Shown here in pieces: positions 33,509 through 47,064 of a stretch of 64,000 nucleotides of DNA. Position 1 is the stretch's first letter, and each line of letters begins with the position of its first letter. Origin of the DNA: Hofstenia miamia. Lineage: Eukaryota > Xenacoelomorpha > Acoela. Position numbers and translations under genes: made by a program. The notes beneath the pieces are model-generated. The model searched no databases. It saw nothing but the letters and a program-made list of their open reading frames with translations, and was not told the origin of the DNA. The DNA is taken from the NCBI GenBank assembly GCA_004352715.1, contig SCFE01000071.1, positions 1,268,781 to 1,332,780 of the forward strand, read 5' to 3'.

Positions 33509-35800
33509 ATGAGCGCTATTACCACAGATTTGAACCAGATTTCTCTGAAAGTTAAAGAAAATGTTTACAGTCTGGTTAACTCCAGCAGCAATGCAGAATG
33601 TTGGAAAACTTTCCGCGACATTTATGGCAAGAGAGGCAGCTAATCCCGGACATTGCTTGTTGCAGTAAATTTCATAAATGCATCAAAACTGGTATTTTGG
33701 CTTTTTTTGACAGGTACGTTTTCGACTCAGTTTTTTTGGTATTTTTGTCAGCTTAGTTTTTCTGCAGTATTTTTTCTGCTTAGTTTTTTTTAGCTTCGTT
33801 TTTTAGCCTAGTTTTTTTGTAGTAATTTTTTGAGCTTATTTTAGGTGATTGCAAAGATGGAGGGCGAACATCGTGGGGAACTAGTAATTTGTCTAAACAA
33901 ATGAATGAAGCCTGCAAAAAAAAAGTTGAAATAAGCATATCTCATTTTGCTACACCAAAACGATCAGTGAGCAAAGCAGACAAAAACAGTGTTGCAAGAG
34001 ACTTGGTCAACCTTGCCGTGGGACAACTTTCTTTTCGCGTTTTGGCTGCACCAGTTTTTTAAAGATTTTGCTGATTGCATGCTACAGCTTGCGCAGTGAC
34101 ATCTGACCTTTGGAGTGAAAACAATGTGCAACAAAGTTACATTGATTTGTCCGTTTTTTGATTGATGCAAGACAGTCACATTAGCCTCCTGTTCTGAGTT
34201 TAAGAAGCAAAGAACGGCAATGAATATTCAACAAAAACTTGAACAAGAGCTCATTGCATTTGGAATTCCAGTGGCTGTGACTACAGTTACCACTGACATG
34301 GGAGCTAGCATTGTAGCTGCAACAAGAAATGCAACCAGGGTTGATTGTGCATGACACAGACTAAACACGTGTGTTGCAAATGCTTGTGAAATGCTGAAGT
34401 AGGAATTTGACGAAGTAGCACAGATCGATGACAACACAAATGCTTTGGTGAAATTTGTGAAACACTCAACCAACATTTAGTCTGAGATCGAAGTGAGCCT
34501 CAAAACGGCGGGCTACAAGACGGTGGCGTGGTCTGAACGCCAAATTTGAAGCCATTCTTCGCAATCTAGATGACGAATCAAAACTACGCTTGATTTTGCG
34601 CCAAAGAAAAAAAGAAAGCTTGATTGCTTGCACTGACAAAACTTTGGTCGAGGAAATGCTCTCAGTGTTGGAACCGCTTCCCTGGTATATTTGACTTGCT
34701 AGAATTTGCTGGGCAACTATCTCTCCAGAATTTTGCACTGGCATACTACACGCTTTGCAACTTCTGCCTTAACTGCATTGATGGTGACTCCCAAATTGTC
34801 AGCAGGTTCAAGTTTCTGTTGTTGACGTGTCTAGAGGCTAAGCTTTGGCCATCTCTTTCAATGCTCAATTGGACTGCCACGTTCTAGAAACATCAATGAG
34901 AAGGTTCTTGTTTGTTGACAACATCGTTGACCATAAAAACTTCTTGAATCAAGTTCAAAATGAAGACCTACCAAGTCGCACTGCACCACCACCTAATATT
35001 GGAGTTGTCATTGATACGCAGCAACTAACTGTTGCCCCGCCTCCTAAGAAAAAGAAAGTTTTTGACACTTTTGCAGCAAGTTGTTCTACTGTCGTTGCCA
35101 AGCCCTTGCAACATTCTGCAAGAAACAGACCTTGTTCTACTGAAAAACGCACTCAAAGCGGAGATAGCTGATTACATTATTGCAACCGACTAACAAATAG
35201 AAGATAATTTCAATCCGTTGAGTTTCTTGAGAATCAAAGCTAAAAAATTTCCTCTGCTAACTCAAATAGCAGACACTGTCTTGGTCGTTCCCGGCAGCGG
35301 CGCTCAGTCGGAGAGGGTGTACTCAAAGTGTGGACGTATTACTCTGAATGTGATGCATAGTAGTGTTCTGGGGTCACGGCTTAGCCGTTAGCCGGTTGGT
35401 TACGCCAGAGTCATGGCCAACGGCTGGCTGTGGCCAAGGTTACGTTTTACGATCAAAATCCCGGAGAGATATATTTCTGAACATTATGATCAACAATTTA
35501 TTTCCATGGTTTATATTTGTATTTTTGATTTTTAAACGCTTTGACAATTTTCTTTGTTCAAACTATGAGCATGTTTTAATTCTTTGATTGAAAAAACAGT
35601 ACTTCACTTAGTAGTGGTAAAAAATGGTAAAATCACGGCATTGCCGGCTACGGCTAAATCATTACGGCCAACGGCCGCTAAAGTCAAAATTTATTTTGGG
35701 TAGCTCGCTACGGTCAAGAAAATTGACTTGGCCGCAGAACACTAATGCATAGATATAGAAAAACAACTAACGCATGAGAGTAAAATAACAATTAAATAGG
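33509..35800 (+). pseudogene. hAT transposase, many frameshifts
   Basis: hAT-superfamily transposase (RNase H-like fold plus C-terminal dimerisation domain). Start MSAITTDLNQISLKVKEN at 33509, then a BED-like stretch SAECWKTFRDIYGKRGS. The catalytic core shows AVTSDLWSENNVQQSYIDL (about 34095-34150) and TTVTTDMGASIV. The dimerisation region near 35215-35345 has NPLSFLRIKAKKFPLL and GAQSERVYSKCGRITLN. The last residues are cut by the 384-bp miniature element at 35361. A Pro-rich PPPKKKKVFD segment (35035-35075) precedes the dimerisation domain. Numerous stops. Confidence 0.75.
35361..35744. mobile_element. hAT-type miniature element with perfect 8-bp TSD
   Basis: tagtgttctgggg at the left and the complement of tagtgttctgcgg at the right are the termini. 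The flanks atgcatag (35353-35360) and atgcatag (35745-35752) are identical 8-bp duplications. Inside, ggccaacggc occurs near both ends together with many ggcta/ccg motifs, as expected of subterminal transposase sites. No coding capacity. Confidence 0.85.
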
Positions 35801-36779
35801 TAATCACAAAAAAATGATTTTAGATTACCTGCTGAAGTATTTATATTGATGCACATCCATTATTAACTAAAATAGAAAAACATTCTAGTTTTTGTTGCTT
35901 TTGATAGTGCAGAGTACTCTACGTGAAATAAAGTATTTCCTTAAATATCAAATGAAACGTACATTCAAATGAATAAATTAATTTATTGTCAGCAGGGGCG
36001 GAGGCATAAACTTTAGGTGGGGAGCTATTGATGTAAATATTGTAAATACAGTGGGAATTGCAAGAGTATTTTATACGTTAACTAAAATAAAGTGTAAATC
36101 TTAACTAAACTAGAAATAAAACATTTTTTAAGGAACTAATTCGAGAGAATTCTAATGAAAATATATGAGCAATCAGAGAAATGTAGTTGGTTGTTTGATA
36201 ATGTTTTTACGTTGTCAATTTAATGAAATATATGTAATACATTGTGTGAAAATGTATGTATCTCATGAACTATATTAATTTAGTAATAAAAAAATATTAT
36301 GTTTAATTTTTTCAAAATATCTTACCCCACATTAACATACACACCTAATATTAACTTTTAATTATGTTAGAATCTGTCTATAATCTTGAACTTAGAAGTC
36401 GGCTGGGCTAGAGCCCTTTCTCATTCTCCGTAATTTTTTCTCAACATTTTCATTATTATTTGAAAGAAACATCAAATGTTCTTTCGCTAATTTTGTTTCA
36501 CATTTGTTTAGGATATTATGTTGCAAATTTTAAACAATTTTACATTTGAAACGATATTGCGCAATCCTACGTCACACTAACTATATACGTGAAACATCAA
36601 ACAACGGCTATTCGGCTATTCTATATAAACACCGATCCAAACGTACAATTTTTCTATTTGTGAAAGTGAATTTAACAGTATTAGAAAAGTTAATTCGCTA
36701 AAATTCCAAAATTAGCATGCACTTTGTCATTAATGTTATGATAATTGTTTTCAACATAAAAAAATTTAAATATCACGAC
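35753..36779. other. No gene seen
   Basis: AT-rich. caggggcggaggcataaac at 35993 resembles another hAT terminus but has no visible partner. Confidence 0.4.
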
Positions 36780-37454
36780 CGATTTCTACTAATTTACTAA
36801 AGTTCATGAATCTGTTAAAAGCAAGAATTCAGTTAATAAGGAATTTGCAGAACTTAAGGATAATATTAGCGATGAAACGGATATTCTGTTAAAAGTTAGA
36901 AACATATCAGAAATTACGGCAATCGCCGAAATTAAATGAAAAGTTGATTTGTATTTGGATGATCACAAAGACAAACAGGATGCTCTGACCGTAATAAGCG
37001 AGATATATTGAATTAGTTTATATGTTTAAACAAATGTAACGATGCGTGCGTCAGTCATTGCAAGATACAGCTATGCAAGAATTTGAATCATATCTAGAGA
37101 CTGACGACAACCTGAAGTCGGAAGTGGAATCCAAGGACCCACTGAAATTCTGGAAACGTCATCATCTCTCTTTTCCTTTTGTCTTTCATAGCCAGAAAAG
37201 TCTACGTTATTTCTGCGAGCAAGAGGCACTAATCTATTGCTGGCCGTGTTATTACTGATGATCGGGCCTGCCTAAGTTCTGAGTCAGTCGAATTTTGCGT
37301 TGGTAATGAAGGAGGCCATGAAGAAAAATTTGTATAAGTTTTGTTTATTATATTTTGCTTACGTTGTAAGAGCAGAAACAACCTGAAAGTTGGGTCGGGT
37401 CAAGCAAAAATTTGCAGGTCGGGTCAGTGAAAAACCCCGACCGATTACACCCCT
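36780..37454 (+). pseudogene. Second hAT transposase fragment with right terminus
   Basis: Dimerisation-domain remains: MQEFESYLETDD, KDPLKFWKRHHLSFPFV (about 37135-37180) and, after a frameshift, AGRVITDDRACLSSESVEF (near 37240-37295). It ends with subterminal gggtcgggtc repeats and the terminus cgattacacccctg (37441-37454). The N-terminal and catalytic parts are missing or unrecognisable. Different family from the element at 33-35 kb, judging by the terminus. Confidence 0.7.
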
Positions 37455-37667
37455 GTATATTTAGAAATAAATTAATTTCATTGTTTTTTTTCATATAAAA
37501 TTCTTCAAATATTGGCAAAATTTGTAATTAAATTGATAAATCTATGAAATCCAAAAGTGTTTCACAGTGCATAGTGGCTGTCGCTGCACTGTCCAATGAC
37601 ATTTTGACAGGTGGTGCTGTCGAACCATCAAATTGAACATTGCTTCAACAAATATATATATATATAT

Positions 37668-37799
37668 GAATGAGAAGATGCTAACGAATGCTGCATCGTT
37701 CAACACTGAGGTAGGTAGAGGCTGTAAATCGAGAAGATCAGTATGTGGTAGGTACTCCGTTGGCAAAATCAACTTGCGAAATGAAAGTATTTCGGTAGA
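37668..37799 (-). CDS. ASCC3: ASCC3 last visible exon (linker before cassette 2), truncated
   Basis: Begins after gatttag with [16 protein letters not shown], then [16 protein letters not shown], the conserved lead-in to the second RecA pair. The frame ends FVSIFSF and then enters a TA repeat (37651-37667) where the family continues without interruption. No GT donor at the break and no Walker A of cassette 2 after it. Confidence 0.8.
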
Positions 37800-40700
37800 C
37801 TAAATCAATCATTATTATAAATTGTGATTTATGTAAAGAAGTACTTCTCTACATTCAACAATTTGTTCATTGAATTAATTTGCAATTAAAACATCTTATG
37901 TAAACAAAAATAGAGACCACTGAATTACACACTTGTATATGGTATATTACTAATAAATATAATTATATATATATTTCGGATGAATATAATATATTGAGCC
38001 TTCAAATAAACATGACTTCATTGCGTTATTAAAGAAAATTGAAGTCTTAAGATAAACTTTGAAAAATCGAGGTGATTGGTATTAACAAAGACCTTATAAT
38101 TTGAGCCAATGATGAGTTAATGAATGACGTAGATAAAAATATTTCGATTACCTCAATCTCATTTCATAAATTAAGCTTCATTTCTACATGGGCTTAGTCG
38201 ATTTTGATCTACTGACACTAGCACACAATGATGGCGTTTAAGTACTATCGTTACATAACTGATTTCTCTGGTTGTACGAAGACATTTGACACATTTTCCT
38301 TTTAACAAGAATGAAAAATAAAAGCTCATTTATCATTATATATTCTCTAATCGATATATGTGTTGACTTGTTGAATTTAATGATATTCCCAAAACCTGCC
38401 CCAAATCAAAATCACTTGCAACTATTATGGTACTAAAGTCTTAATTTTAAATATAGACGTTGTACTACCCCCTCCGACAACACCAAACTACGACTAAATA
38501 AAATTCGACACAAACGAGACCCTGTGGTCCAATAATTATATTCGAACATAATAAATTCATTAAATGAAACTAGAAAAGTGTTACACATACAAAATTATAA
38601 TAACACTTTTTATTGTTGATTTAAGAAAATGAATTCAAGATGTAATTAAATTCAATTAAATGATGATTTAAAAAAGACTATATTTTAAGGGTTAACTTGT
38701 TATTACCTCACACAGGTTCGTAGCAAGAAAAATATACCTGAATGCCTAGCCATCGGTCGGATACAAGCTGTACGTAATACTGACCCGGTAAGGGTTCAGA
38801 TAAAGGCACTGTTAATTCAATAACTTGCTCTGAGCGAGTTTGCACTGCTCTTCTATGGATTTGAATTAGTTCGGAATGATAAATGTAGTCATTTTCAGGA
38901 TCTTCCACCCACAACCAAAAAGGCTCACTAACCAATCCATGAATACGATCATTCCAGTGAAACTCTGGTAAAAGAGAAAGTGTAACTCTCAAAACTGTAC
39001 GCGTAATCGGTTGAAGTGCTGTTGCAGTTACCTAAATTTGACAAATGCTAAACTCTAACAATAGAAAAAATATTTATTCAGAAATATTAAAACAGATCCT
39101 TTACGGGCAAGATAGATTTTGGTGATTAAATCAAAATCAAGTTTAAAAATGACTTCTGAAATTGAAAACGAATTCTTTGGTAATTCACTAAACTTGGGAA
39201 TGTTATGGTGCACTTGAATCTACTTTTGCAGAAGCAGTGTCAAGAGTTAAGCAGACTAAAGTAAACGTGAACGGTTATGTTGGGGGCTAAATTTTTATTA
39301 TTGTTATTTCCTAGCTGTCGATCATGTACGCCTAGATGTCGGTTCACAGTTCAGGGTTGACTGATTAAAAATACTATTTAAACATTCTCAACAGATGGTT
39401 GCTCATGATTTTGTACAAACACTCAAATGCAGGAAATGCTCTCTCCTAATCAGGTACTAATAAGTCATGAAAGAGTGCAGAGACTTTAATAAAATAGTTT
39501 TTAATGCAAATCATTTAAAAAATACTGGAAGCCCTTTAGCAAATTCGATACATAAATCACTGCTATCAAACAAGAATCTATTTTATACAATTATATATTT
39601 TCTCGATGTTCTTTGTTTAGCAACAAAAATAATTTTAATAAATTCCAATAATACATTTTCGTGCAAAAATAATGGCGTTTGAATTTTTTCTATTAAGTCA
39701 CTTAATATAATAGATGTCTTGTGACTGTAATTAGGTGAGGTAATTACGTAAATCATTTATTGGGCGGCTCCTAATCCTAATAAGTTGAATAAAATTCTTA
39801 GTAGATGACGTAAGATTAGACTATTAAAAACTTTGGAGATAACTAAAAGTCTGGAAATTTTTAGTCCAAATAAAAATTGCAGTTACGAAAATCCAAAATC
39901 AACATTGCACCATTCGTTATAAAATTGAATTTGTTGATTTGTAAATAATAATTGTATTGATATTTGTATTTGTTGAAATATTTGTAGGTCTTAATTCTGA
40001 TGGTGTATCGGTCTAGAATTACAAATATATGATCCAAATGCAAAATTTGCTAATGTACGTTTAGACGAATTGCGAAAAGGCTAACTTAAATAAATAAGGC
40101 CGATTAATTATCGCAATGAATAAAATATTTAAATCACTCGCTGCTATTTTTGAGCATGGGACTGTTCACACTTAGGTCTCAATTATTGAAATAATCGAAA
40201 TAATTGACATTGTGGATTAAAAATAGATTTTTCAAAAGTGCTTTTAAATAATTTATTTTTGCAGTCAACAACACTGAAGCATAATATTGCTTACCCTTAA
40301 TTACAATTCACAGTGCCCAAGCATTAAACTTTAGTTTACTTGCTGAGTTCATTTTCGCCTTTGATAATTCCGCATGAAAAAGAGCCTTTTTATGGGCAAA
40401 TTTCGACTCAGTCCAATTGCCACGAATTCAGTGAGGACATTTTCCCTTAGACGGTACTAGGTAATGTCTAGTAGACAATCGATTTGTATAATGAGGAAAT
40501 CCAATGGTTTGAACAAGGCATTTGTTTTATTTGTAAAAATAATCACAAATGTTCACAAAAACTATCTAATTGCTGCTATATGGTAATGAAAAAGCTATCA
40601 GCCGATAAAATTCAATATTAAAATTCGTCTCCTTTTGCTACTTAAACTTAATTACCTTAGAGAATAAACATTTATAACAAAATCTCTTGCTACTTTCTAT

Positions 40701-43700
40701 GCTCTCATGCAAAAGATAACTGGGGCTTGACAATCCTTTCTATATATTTTTTTTTAAATTCTCCAGATGGATGTGATAAGAATGAATAGTCTGAAGACAA
40801 CCTTAAAAATCAAATGTTCCAAGGTACAAAACAAAAAAATAAAAAATAAATGTTTAAAAAAATAAAAATTAAAAGTTTAAAAAAATGAAATATTTGAACA
40901 TTTTGATTTGTGTAACTGTAAGTTTGAAAATAACATTTGAGGAAACATCCAATTTTAAACAAAAGCAAATTGCAGCAAAGACAAGGCTGATACCTTCACT
41001 GAAGGTAGATAAGCCATAGCCCTTTTAATGGTTTTACCAGCAAGAGGCATCCGAACAAGTGCTCCAATTTCCTCAGCTTTCATGTCACGAAGTCTATCTA
41101 ATGAGATATTCCGCTCCTGCAATTTGTACAGCACATCTACACTGAGAATCTCATCCAATTGTCGTAAGATGTGATCAGAAGGCCAAAGACGTCTTTCAAT
41201 GCATTTACTAAACGTCAGCAATTTTAGGGTTAAGTTTGGCCAGCCTTTATTTCGCGCTATCTAAAATGTTTGGTAGAAATATGACAATTCTATATTAAAA
41301 AAATCAAATTAATATATCAAACTATATTATTATATTATATTATATAAATAGGGAAGTATACCACTGAAACTAGTTTTTTCAAAAAATATATACAGCGTTA
41401 TAAAAAATCAAAAAAAATATTACATAGCAATTTAGTTTTTTGTACTGACACAATGTAATAACAGAAATCTTTGGTGAAATATTTCGTTACAAATAGCAAA
41501 TCATTGATATAATCACTTGGAATGAGTGGCATAAAACTTTTTTAAGATGGTCAAGATAACAAAGAAAGAGCTTCAAGCATTTGAGGGTACAATGATGCAA
41601 GAATATTTTCAAGATATCCACTCAGTGAAGAAGTTATTGAATCAAAGCAATCAAACATCTGAAAAAATTCTGAATACATTCATCTTTCAAATGACATAGC
41701 AGCTACAAGTCTACATGAAGACTTGGGATGGCTCAAATGATTAAAGGAACATTTCCTCAGAAGTTCAAAGGATAATCAGTGAGGAAGAGATAAAATTATT
41801 TTAGCAGATGAAATTCGCATCAAAATAAATTGCAAAGAAGCTTTTCCAACATAAAATTAACAGGTGTATCAGATGCCTCGTCAGATCGCGCAAAACTCAA
41901 GAAACCTTTTATTGTTTCAACTGATTTCCAAGAAGTTTTCGAAGACTAGGAAAAATGATTCTAGAGGAAAATACAGTTAAATGTTTAACAGTTGAGTAGT
42001 CATACGTTTTTAATAATTATAAAGAAGTATAGTTTGGAAAACATTGTTAAAATCTAAAAAAAATTAATAGTTCTTTCTTTGTATTAAATAAATATAAACA
42101 GCTCTAGAAAAACAATATTTTCGAATTACCTCGTGTAAAGCTCGTGCAACACATCCTGCATTCTGTGCAATGTATGCTATGTCTGAAACAAGTGAGAATG
42201 TTTGAATACTTCGTTGAGAGATGTATGACTGAAGTAACAAATTGACTTTGTCGGATGTTGATGTAACCACAGGTGATACTTCATATTCGCTATCATATGT
42301 CCACTCTTCCAACTCTTTCATTTCTTCCTCCCTTAACTAAAAGGTAAAAACTAATTAAAAGACGTGGCAATGCTTACATTCGTTTTTTTAAAATTTATGT
42401 ACAAAAGTTATTCAAAAACTGACTTTGCAGACTTTTTAGGACAATTTCACTCTGAGTACACAAATAAAATTATATTAGCCCCTACTTAGTTCCTCATAAG
42501 GAACATTACTCCATTATTTCTCTTTGTTTGTATATACATATGAAATACCATTTCCATGCGGATATTATTATTTAATACGCACATTTCAGGCACGGCTTTC
42601 GGTGAAAATAAAAGTTCAGTTAAATAGAAACATGATTACAGTGGTTTGCTAAACTAAAAACAGCATATATTCGATTTAGAAGACAAAATAGAGTTAAATT
42701 TTTAATTATAATTTTATATTGTATATATTTTTGTTTAAAATAGCATTAAATTTTATAATGTTTTCGACAAAAAATCGAAGGTCTCTTTTGATACTTATAG
42801 CTAGCGTTAGACTGTAATTGGTAGCATTTGGCACAAAATCACGTCACATCGCTACTTATCTCGGGTGGTTAGACGTGCGATTTTATCAAATGGACAGATC
42901 ACGCGTGATCAATCGCATAGTCCAAACGTAGCCATAGCAGTAATTCAAGAAAGATATATAAAATATCCGTAATTTACAATTAACTAGTATTTCGATGGTT
43001 AATTATTGCAATACCAATCAAATATAATCTTGCTCAACAGTGCAAGTTGTTTTAATTGATCACATTCGTAGACATCAAAATTTTTAATAATCGTAGTAAA
43101 AATTTTAAAGATCTACACAGATTAAATACTGTCAAATGCATGATTAATGTATTTTTAAAGATATACATTAGAATAAGCAAGCTCTGACAGTTTGTTAATT
43201 TACAATTTTGAATATATACAGTACTGGACACAAATTAAGTCACCTTATATACTACATAGATTTTTGTGATTTAAATTAACCAAAACTCTAATGGTAATGT
43301 AAAGGTTATTTTATAGTATCAGTTATTGATGTTACTTATCAAGAAACGGCAGTCATATACCAGCTCAGCATATAACTTAATTATCAAGTTTAATGGAAAT
43401 CTGGTTGAACAAAAGTTTAAGTTCTCTGATGAAAAACAAATATGATAACATCATATATAGCGGGTTCGACCTGAATGCTTATCATAGATTAGTTTATTAA
43501 TAATTTCAATCTCATTTACTATTAAAAGCTTGTTTCAATATGTTGGATTTTACATTAATGGATAGATACTAGAATTCAAAAAACAACACGTTTCCGTTTG
43601 ATTTAACATGATAATGATCGCATAGCACAAATAGAAAATGTATATATAAAATATAAACTAGTCCTTTCTCCTTCCTTTTTACCCCCAAACTCGCCTCTCG

Positions 43701-44958
43701 CCACGTAAAGTACCAAAAATGATGGTTGTTTACCTCATAATTTATCATGATTTATCTCGCTAATAAACTTCCCTAGATAAATCGTGGTTAGACTATATTT
43801 AATTCGAATGAATTATATCTAAGAACATTGCGGAAAAATTATTAAAGTAATGCACGAAAATTTTCAGCACACTGCGAAAAACTATTGAAATTTTTTAATA
43901 ATTTTAAATTTGTAGTGGATTTAGCTTTAAAAAAATTGAATGTGTAAATACCAGCATCAGCTAAGAGTGAAAGTCACAATATGCCGGGCCTAAGAATGAC
44001 TCCTTGTAGGTTAACCATTAAGTTCCAGCGCTATAATTAGAATTAAGATAATTCATGAGGCTTACACATTATCGAAACGTCATCAAAGGTTTTAATAGCC
44101 GCGCTACAAGTTTTAGTAAAGTCACTGTCACATGATTTTAAACAAAATGTCAATATTTATTTGGAATGTGTGTTCTTTAGAGCGACCTCGGGTCCTAATT
44201 ACTGAAAAAGCAAAAATTTTTAAAGTTTAAAAATATTCAATGAAAAATAAGTACAAAAATAGGAATTACTTTCATCTGAGCGAATTCCTGTGCATCTGAA
44301 AATAGGCAAAGCAACTGTTGAAAACTCATATGTGGTTGTAGCCGCTCATTTATGATTTCGACAGTGTTGTGGCGGAGGTAGAAATGCGATGCAGTACGGC
44401 CGAGTGAAGTAGGATATAAATAACCAGTTGGCTCATGATATCGAACCATTTGCAAGCGATCAAGCTCTCGGGCTGCTTTTATGATGAGAGTTTCTCGATA
44501 ATTCACCAAATCTGGATCTTTCTATACATATGAAAAAATTATCACTAGCTAAAACATATAAGCATTTCCTGTTTAATTGCCAGTCAGCTTTTTATTTGAT
44601 AACAATAAAACTTTTTAATTGAGAAAAATAAATAACATCTGCAGGGTAATAGTGGAATGAAAATATCATACCTGTGCCGATCCGTAGGATACTCCGTATA
44701 TATGTGGTGAAATTCGCATTCGCACGTAAAGGAAAGTGTAGCTTAACCATCTTACGGCTTCTGACACACTGGTTACAGTTCCCAATACAATTTCGGCGTT
44801 TAGACAGTCAACCAGGCTGTCTTTGTACTGCGATTCTACAGGAGTTTGTCTACCAAGTAATCTTGCGTATTCTGCTAATGATGGGTGTTCAGTAATTAAA
44901 TGTGCCTCACCCTAAATAAAATAACCTTTTTCTGCAAAACATCACTAAGTTAATTGAA

Positions 44959-44996
<38 letters not shown>

Positions 44997-47025
44997 TTAG
45001 AAAATGTCGATAAATAAATATTTAGCCTCTTTTTTCAAATACTCCCTACTATTTGCGGGAGTCACCAATTGGTATAAAGAAAGCAATCCTATATTTTTCT
45101 GTCTAGATATTGTAAATGATGCATGCAGAAAAAAATTAAAATGTNNNNNNNNNNNNNNNNNNNNNNNNNNNNNNNNNNNNNNNNNNNNNNNNNNNNNNNN
45201 NNNNNNNNNNNNNNNNNNNNNNNNNNNNNNNNNNNNNNNNNNNNNNNNNNNNNNNNNNNNNNNNNNNNNNNNNNNNNNNNNNNNNNNNNNNNNNNNNNNN
45301 NNNNNNNNNNNNNNNNNNNNNNNNNNNNNNNNNNNNNNNNNNNNNNNNNNNNNNNNNNNNNNNNNNNNNNNNNNNNNNNNNNNNNNNNNNNNNNNNNNNN
45401 NNNNNNNNNNNNNNNNNNNNNNNNNNNNNNNNNNNNNNNNNNNNNNNNNNNNNNNNNNNNNNNNNNNNNNNNNNNNNNNNNNNNNNNNNNNNNNNNNNNN
45501 NNNNNNNNNNNNNNNNNNNNNNNNNNNNNNNNNNNNNNNNNNNNNNNNNNNNNNNNNNNNNNNNNNNNNNNNNNNNNNNNNNNNNNNNNNNNNNNNNNNN
45601 NNNNNNNNNNNNNNNNNNNNNNNNNNNNNNNNNNNNNNNNNNNNNNNNNNNNNNNNNNNNNNNNNNNNNNNNNNNNNNNNNNNNNNNNNNNNNNNNNNNN
45701 NNNNNNNNNNATATATATATATATATGTATATACAGGGTGTGTCAAAAGTAACTTGACTTTTAAACTAACTAAAAAAATTCAACCAATCACAGAAAAAGA
45801 TGATGAAATATTTCGTCATTTTATAACTATATATGCATTTTATTACTTTTCCAGTACTTTTTAAATTTAGACATGGATTTAGACACTAGACTGGAAATAT
45901 TAAAAAAAATGGAGACAGTGCAACATCGGCATTACGTGCATACAGAACAGCACACCACCTTCACAAAGACATTTTTTCTACTACAGCTGTCACTAACATG
46001 GTAAGAAAATTTGTAAAAACAAAATCCTTGCACAATGATGCTAAATTAGGGAGACCATTGCTCCAAGAAGACCGGAAACCAGTGGAAATGAGTGCGCTGA
46101 AAATTCTGCAAGATACAAATATGCATGGCCATGCAAGTTCTTCTTCTATTGCTGTAGCTGCTACAATTCCAAAGAAATGTGTTTGTCAAATTCTTAAAGC
46201 ATGTGGTATGCGGACGTACAAAATTGGTTTGCATCAAACTATCACTGAATCAGACTATAATCATCGTCTCGAATTTGCACAATGGATTTTAGGTAATGCT
46301 AATTTGCTCAATAATGTGCTTTGGTCAGATAAGGCCTATTTTTCTATTGATGGAATGTTCAACCATAATAATTGTACCATATGGGCGTCTGAGAACCTTC
46401 GGCAAGTAATAACAGAAGGCTTTCACCCTGAAAAATTATGTGTGTGGATGGCATTCACTGCAAATTATGTGCTAAAGCCGTTTTTCTTTCCGGGTACAGT
46501 AAATCAGGATAATTACACCAGTATACTCCGTGACCATATATTTCCATAACTAAGACAGAAACGAAAAATGCAGTCTGTTATTTTTCAGCAAGATAGTTCA
46601 CCACCTCACTACTCCAAGCAAGCCAAGGATTTCATCAGCACTCAGTTGCCAGCGGAGCATGTTATTGGCAGAGGTTAGGGTTAGGCCTCCTAGATCACCT
46701 GACCTGAATCCACTTGATTTTAATTTGTGGTCTACTCTAAAGTCACAGGTATATCATACATACATTCCAATCAACCTGGATGATTTAAAAAGGAGGATCA
46801 TACAAGAAGTTGATTCACTTAACATTGATGAATTACATCGAGCTGTCCAGAATATGATACTAAGATATGAACTTACTATTGAGCAGAATAGAGGACTATT
46901 TGAACATTTGTTTTAATATATCTGCAATTCCCCTTATTAGTGTTTGTTTATTTACATATATTGTTGTTTGGTTTCAAATAAATAAAAAGTTATTGTAATT
47001 TGAAAAGTCAAGCTACTTTTGACAC

Positions 47026-47064
<39 letters not shown>

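Larger units (their letters stand above)
33201..35990 (+). mobile_element. hAT-like element, decayed
   Basis: cagagatgagattcgagtcc at 33201 has the look of a hAT terminus, and repeated cgggtccgggta motifs follow as subterminal repeats. A broken hAT transposase fills 33509-35360 and a miniature element is inserted in its C-terminal end. The right terminus was not identified, so the end given is only an estimate. Confidence 0.55.

Noticed and set aside
35993-36011. caggggcggaggcataaac as the left end of a further hAT element
   Set aside because: No complementary right end or target duplication found.
39467-39682. 71-codon plus-strand frame in an ASCC3 intron
   Set aside because: No motif, and it lies antisense within an intron; likely chance.
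41550-41960. Plus-strand stretch starting [20 protein letters not shown] in an ASCC3 intron
   Set aside because: It looks faintly coding, but stops follow in every frame and nothing could be recognised; recorded as a possible old repeat remnant only.
43219-43245. Tc1-like terminus tacagtactggacacaaatt
   Set aside because: Single end without transposase or inverted partner nearby.
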